This document shows positions 60,749 to 64,000 of a stretch of DNA of 64,000 nucleotides, in pieces. Source of the DNA: Exiguobacterium profundum (GTDB lineage: Bacteria > Bacillota > Bacilli > Exiguobacteriales > Exiguobacteriaceae); NCBI RefSeq assembly GCF_001909285.1, contig NZ_MRSV01000001.1, forward strand, positions 108,684-172,683. The letters run 5' to 3'. Position 1 is the first letter of the stretch. Each line of letters opens with the position of its first letter. A program made the position numbers and the translations under genes. The notes under the pieces were generated by a model that was not told where the DNA came from, did no database searches, and saw only the letters and a program-made list of their open reading frames with translations.

Positions 60749-61505
60749 TCATGAAGAACATATTCCCGAAGGCTGGCTGATTCCTTACGCCGACTTGTTG
60801 ACACTGTTGCTCGCGCTTTTCATCGTACTATTCGCATCGAGTAACATCGACCAGACAAAGCTTGAGAAAATGTCACAGTCTTTCAACCAGGTGTTCTCTG
60901 GAGGCGTCAGCGTCTTTCAAGCTTCGACTGCCTCAAACAGTGACATCAGTCGCACAGACAAAACCAATACGACCGCCAACCCACGGACGTATGAATTGGC
61001 TCAACTTGACGAGTTAAAAGAAGATGTAAACAAATACATTAAAAAGAACGGTCTCGAAAGCCAAATCAAAGCGACGATCAATTCAAGTGGTCTCGTCTTG
61101 ACGATTCAAGACCGTGCCCTGTTCAACTTAGGAGAGGCGACTCTCGATGCTGATGCTCGTAACGTCGCACAAAACATCAGTCAAATTTTAGAGAAGGCGG
61201 GCAAGCGAGAGATTGTCGTCTCCGGCCATACGGATAACATTCCAATCAATACAGCACGTTTCCCGTCAAACTGGGAACTCAGTTCGGCACGTGCGACCGC
61301 TTTCATGCGTGGCCTTTTGGCAAATGATGCCTTGAACCCGGCTCAATTCACGCTCGCGAGTTACGGTGAGTTTAAACCGATCGCGACGAACGATACAGAA
61401 GAAGGTCGCTCTAAAAACCGACGTGTCGAGGTGTTGATCAAACCACTCGTCGACCTTTCTGAGGGCGAACCAAAGATGATTGAAACCATCACCTTACCAA
61501 ACTAA
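60726..61505 (+). CDS. motB: Flagellar motor stator protein MotB
   Basis: A 259-residue protein with one helix carrying the ion-binding Asp in PYADLLTLLLALFIVLFASS (close to B. subtilis MotB, unlike MotS) and a C-terminal OmpA-like peptidoglycan-binding domain (VVSGHTDNIPI, NWELSSARA, GRSKNRRVEVLI). With MotA it forms the torque-generating stator. ATG follows AAAGGAGCG. Confidence 0.94.
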   Translation: MKRKKKHDHEEHIPEGWLIPYADLLTLLLALFIVLFASSNIDQTKLEKMSQSFNQVFSGGVSVFQASTASNSDISRTDKTNTTANPRTYELAQLDELKEDVNKYIKKNGLESQIKATINSSGLVLTIQDRALFNLGEATLDADARNVAQNISQILEKAGKREIVVSGHTDNIPINTARFPSNWELSSARATAFMRGLLANDALNPAQFTLASYGEFKPIATNDTEEGRSKNRRVEVLIKPLVDLSEGEPKMIETITLPN

Positions 61506-61506
61506 C

Positions 61507-61534
61507 AATCACCCACTCGTTCGAGTGGGTGATT
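61507..61534. terminator. Bidirectional hairpin after motB
   Basis: A 12-bp perfect stem AATCACCCACTC/GAGTGGGTGATT with loop GTTC, between convergent genes; U-tracts are short. Confidence 0.65.
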
Positions 61535-61538
61535 TGTG

Positions 61539-62963
61539 TTATTGCATCAATTTAAAGTAGCGTCTCGCCAGTTCGGTGAGTGGGCTTTCGAACAATCGTT
61601 TCCGCCAGTAAAGGTCTGTCACTTTCTTCACGGCCTCACTTCGCGACGGATACGGGTAAATCATACGAGACAGCTTCCCGATTTTGTCACCACGTTGCAT
61701 CGCATAAACGACAATTTGCATCCAATCCCCCGCCGATTCACCGACTGCATGAGCTCCGATGATTTTTTCATTTTTCTTCGTAATCACTTTGACAAAGCCT
61801 GCTTCTTGGCGTTCAGCAATGAAACGGTCCACTTCGGACAGTTTCGCTTCATACGTCTCAATGTCGTCACCGTAACGCTCGCGCGCTTCTCTCTCCGTCA
61901 TCCCGACGTGGAACACCTCAGGGTCTGTGAATGTGATCCACGGGAGCTTACTATAGTCGACCTTGTTCCATAATCCAAAGAGCGCGTTCGCGACAACCGC
62001 CTTCCCTTCTTCTCCAGCGGCGTGTGTGAATGGGAGCGTCTTGATCGTATCGCCAATCGCAAAGATATGAGATTGTGACGTCCGATATGACGACGAGACA
62101 TCGATATACCCTTTCGTCACCTGAACGTTCGCCCGGTCGAGACGGAGCGCATCGATTCGGGGAACACGACCTGTCGCCATGAGCAATTTATCCGCTTCAT
62201 ATTCGACCGTTTCGCCGTTCACCTCTGTCGTGACACGAATGCGGCCATCGACTTCATCGACTCGATTGACCTTTACACCGATTTTTAGGCGCATCGCCAT
62301 CTCGAGTTGAGATCTTAAATAGGTGGCGACGTCCTCGTCTTCTTTAGGTAGGAAATCATCCTGCGCCTCTAGCACGGTCACTTGTGAGCCGAGTCGGACA
62401 AAGGACTGGGCCAATTCAAGTCCGACCGTTCCGGCGCCGATGACAATCAGGCTCTCCGGGAGCGTCTCTTCTTCAAAGACCGTTTCGTTCGTTAAGTATG
62501 GGACTTGATCAAGTCCATCAATCGGAGGGACTGTCGGTTTCGATCCGGTCGAGATGACAAATTTTTTCCCGATCAATAACTCGTTCCCTACTTTTAATTC
62601 GTGCGGACTCTGGAACGAGGCTTCTCCGATATAGACGTCGACGCCAATCTTTTCAAAACGTTCTGTCCCGTCATGGTCTTGAATAATGGCACGTGCTTTG
62701 TCGACACGCGCTTTTGACATTTGATAATGCTCTTGTCCATTGAACTCGGTTCCGAGAACTCGGGCCGCGCGCATCATCGCATTCGCTTCTTTTGAAGCGG
62801 CAATCAACGCTTTCGATGGCACACATCCGACATGCAGACAGTCACCACCTAAATGTTTGTTCTTTTCAACAAGTGCGACCTTTGCACCTAAATTCGCAGC
62901 CCCTGCGGCCACCGTCATCCCGGCAGCACCGCCACCGATGACAATCAACTGATAGTCCTTCAT
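61539..62963 (-). CDS. Mercuric reductase-like FAD-dependent disulfide oxidoreductase
   Basis: A 474-residue class I flavoprotein. FAD motif VIGGGAAGMTVAAGAANLGA, redox pair in GGDCLHVGCVPSKAL, NAD motif VIGAGTVGLELAQSF and SHIFAIGDTI are present. The usual C-terminal HPT-x-SE base motif is replaced by YPYPSRSEA, and there is no C-terminal Cys pair, so it is neither a typical dihydrolipoamide dehydrogenase nor a proven mercuric reductase. Substrate unknown. It overlaps the DUF1499 gene by 4 nt. Confidence 0.87.
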   Translation of the reverse strand: MKDYQLIVIGGGAAGMTVAAGAANLGAKVALVEKNKHLGGDCLHVGCVPSKALIAASKEANAMMRAARVLGTEFNGQEHYQMSKARVDKARAIIQDHDGTERFEKIGVDVYIGEASFQSPHELKVGNELLIGKKFVISTGSKPTVPPIDGLDQVPYLTNETVFEEETLPESLIVIGAGTVGLELAQSFVRLGSQVTVLEAQDDFLPKEDEDVATYLRSQLEMAMRLKIGVKVNRVDEVDGRIRVTTEVNGETVEYEADKLLMATGRVPRIDALRLDRANVQVTKGYIDVSSSYRTSQSHIFAIGDTIKTLPFTHAAGEEGKAVVANALFGLWNKVDYSKLPWITFTDPEVFHVGMTEREARERYGDDIETYEAKLSEVDRFIAERQEAGFVKVITKKNEKIIGAHAVGESAGDWMQIVVYAMQRGDKIGKLSRMIYPYPSRSEAVKKVTDLYWRKRLFESPLTELARRYFKLMQ

Positions 62964-63325
62964 CGAATCAACCTCCGGTATCGTTCGCTCACATCTTCCA
63001 TTCGTTTTCGATTCACGCCAAAGTCTGAATAGCCGACACGCGACGCAGATCGAAACTCGACTTGTTGAGTAGCGACATCAAATAAAAAATCGACATCATC
63101 TTTAAATCGCATCACTTTAGAAGTCACTACATAATGAAGTCCTTCATCTGTTTCCTTCGCCAGTTCAGCCCGCGGCAACTGATTCATCGCCATCTTAATG
63201 GCTTCAATTGATTGCCCGCGACTGCCTGCATACGGCAGTGGGTCCATCCGCAATTCTTCAATTGAAGTTTGGGTTGACACAGCATTCGGACTTCCTTTTA
63301 ACGGCTTCAAAGATTGATTGGCCAT
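62960..63325 (-). CDS. DUF1499 protein
   Basis: A 121-residue soluble protein beginning with the family motif LKPLKGSPNAVSTQT and ending in RVGYSDFGVNRKRMEDVSERY, typical of DUF1499 (function unknown). ATG 63325 has GGGAGG upstream, but that site lies in the 3' arm of a long hairpin. Coupled to the flavoprotein gene. Confidence 0.85.
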   Translation of the reverse strand: MANQSLKPLKGSPNAVSTQTSIEELRMDPLPYAGSRGQSIEAIKMAMNQLPRAELAKETDEGLHYVVTSKVMRFKDDVDFLFDVATQQVEFRSASRVGYSDFGVNRKRMEDVSERYRRLIR

Positions 63326-63331
63326 TATAAA

Positions 63332-63381
63332 AACCTCCCTCAGTCTACATACATCTATATGTAGCCTGAATTCGGGAGGTT
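63332..63381 (-). promoter_or_regulatory. Long hairpin holding the DUF1499 ribosome site
   Basis: Outer stem AACCTCCC/GGGAGGTT (63374-63381 with 63332-63339) and inner stem CAG-CTACATA/TATGTAG-CTG (63341-63368). On the transcript the 3' arm GGGAGGTT is both the ribosome site and, with the following TTTATA, a terminator-like end. It may end the kinase transcript, lower DUF1499 translation, or both. Confidence 0.65.
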
Positions 63382-63389
63382 TAATCCTA

Positions 63390-64000
63390 TTAATGTAGTT
63401 CACTCGGGTCGAGTGGCAATAAAACGGTCACCGTCGTTCCGTGTCCGACCTCGCTCTCGATGACGAGTTTGCCTTCATGCGCTTCAATCAACTCTTTTGA
63501 AATCGCAAGTCCAAGCCCGCTACTACCTTCTGTGACATGAGCCTGATAGAACATCTCGGTGATGCGCTGCAAATGCTCTCGTGAAATGCCGGGACCTTCA
63601 TCGATAATCGAGATGAAGGCAACACGTTCCGATTGCACGAAGCGGATGGTCAACGTTCCTCCGTCTGGCGAGAAACGAATCGCGTTCTCGAGGATATTTA
63701 AGAACACTTGTTTCAAACGATTCTCATCAAATAGTCCGACCGATTTTTGAGGATAGCGTTCGATGAGTGTGATGCCTTTGTCTTCAAGTGACTGTTTTAA
63801 TTGCAGAGTCACTTGACGTAACAAAGAGACCAGGTCCAGTTCTTGGCGATACAAGACCAACCGACTCTCCTCAATTTTTGTATAGTCGAGAAGCTGTTCG
63901 ACGAGACCGATCATGCGCTCTGTCTCCGAATGGATGATGCTTAAACCGAGCTCCGTCTCTTCAGATAGTTTCTCATCACCACCCCGAATCGTCTCGGTCC
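63390..64000 (-). CDS. Sensor histidine kinase, 3' part (gene runs past the window)
   Basis: The open frame continues to the window edge (WTETIRGG-type segment: TETIRGGDEKLSEE near the edge), just after where the phospho-His of HisKA should lie. Visible are the dimerisation helices and HATPase motifs: FLNILENAIRFSPDGG (N box), IIDEGPGIS, SSGLGLAISKELIEAHEGKL and GTTVTVLLPL. It belongs to the PhoR/WalK-like class by sequence. The sensor region and any response regulator lie outside. Confidence 0.88.
   Translation of the reverse strand, partial: TETIRGGDEKLSEETELGLSIIHSETERMIGLVEQLLDYTKIEESRLVLYRQELDLVSLLRQVTLQLKQSLEDKGITLIERYPQKSVGLFDENRLKQVFLNILENAIRFSPDGGTLTIRFVQSERVAFISIIDEGPGISREHLQRITEMFYQAHVTEGSSGLGLAISKELIEAHEGKLVIESEVGHGTTVTVLLPLDPSELH

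Noticed and set aside
59966-61505. MotP/MotS (sodium stator) identity
   Set aside because: The MotB helix PYADLLTLLLALFIVL and the MotA helices match the Bacillus proton type more closely.

Overview
The window is a 64 kb stretch of bacterial chromosome from a low- to mid-GC Bacillota (Bacillales) genome. The gene content and order (tex, sigB, ndoA, alr, acpS; argCJBD-carAB-argF; adeR-ald; motAB; T-box and SAM riboswitch leaders; strong AGGAGG ribosome binding sites) are typical of Bacillaceae relatives. Exiguobacterium is my best guess from the overall protein flavour, but that is inference. Genes are densely packed. I see no insertion sequence, prophage, CRISPR array or rRNA.

Layout. 1-6400 (minus strand): the start of a tRNA-Asn with its own promoter, tex, then a compact sigma-B locus (rsbV-rsbW-sigB) behind a terminator and a sigma-B-type promoter, and the ndoAI-ndoA toxin-antitoxin pair with alr and acpS. 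The stressosome genes rsbRSTU and the phosphatase gene rsbX, present at this place in Bacillus subtilis, are absent. 6400-16400: a rhomboid protease, then the arginine operon argC-J-B-D-carA-carB-argF with two ARG boxes over its promoter. 16400-26600: a YtxH-like protein, a TRAP/HmoB-like protein, phhB, the NAD salvage pair pncA-pncB, small membrane proteins, a phosphatase, an esterase, an orphan zinc-binding lipoprotein behind a Zur box, and an alsT-type alanine/sodium symporter with a GlnR/TnrA-type box. 26700-30050: a persulfide-response module in which a CstR-like repressor is divergent from a rhodanese and a four-domain CoA-disulfide reductase/rhodanese/TusA/DsrE fusion, each promoter carrying an operator in its spacer.

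30100-42000: YbjN-like, DUF4003, YwiC, a YitT-family protein behind an elaborate structured leader with a 15-codon leader ORF, an MMPL exporter, yycC, a cytoplasmic pullulanase with a C-terminal membrane helix, yajQ, a metallophosphoesterase interrupted by an in-frame stop, and argS, which carries a frameshift in a homopolymer downstream of an arginine T-box leader. 42100-54300: a membrane diguanylate cyclase, a SAM riboswitch-controlled NhaC-family (MetT-like) transporter, a VTT-domain protein, trhO, a YuiD-like protein, adeR-ald with a shared palindrome, murB, a polyprenol-kinase-like protein, DUF1836 and an Mrr-like nuclease. 54300-64000: a soluble PAS histidine kinase translationally coupled to a short-chain reductase, a ktrB potassium channel gene split exactly in its middle by an in-frame ochre codon, motA-motB, a mercuric-reductase-like flavoenzyme, DUF1499, and the 3' part of another histidine kinase.

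Themes: amino-acid supply genes each show a visible control element (ARG boxes, T-box, SAM riboswitch, AdeR-like palindromes, GlnR/TnrA box). Metal and sulfur genes show a Zur box and CstR boxes. Three conserved genes within 20 kb (metallophosphoesterase, argS, ktrB) are broken by single lesions, which needs a check of sequence quality before any biological reading. The most novel-looking element is the structured leader ahead of the YitT-family gene.
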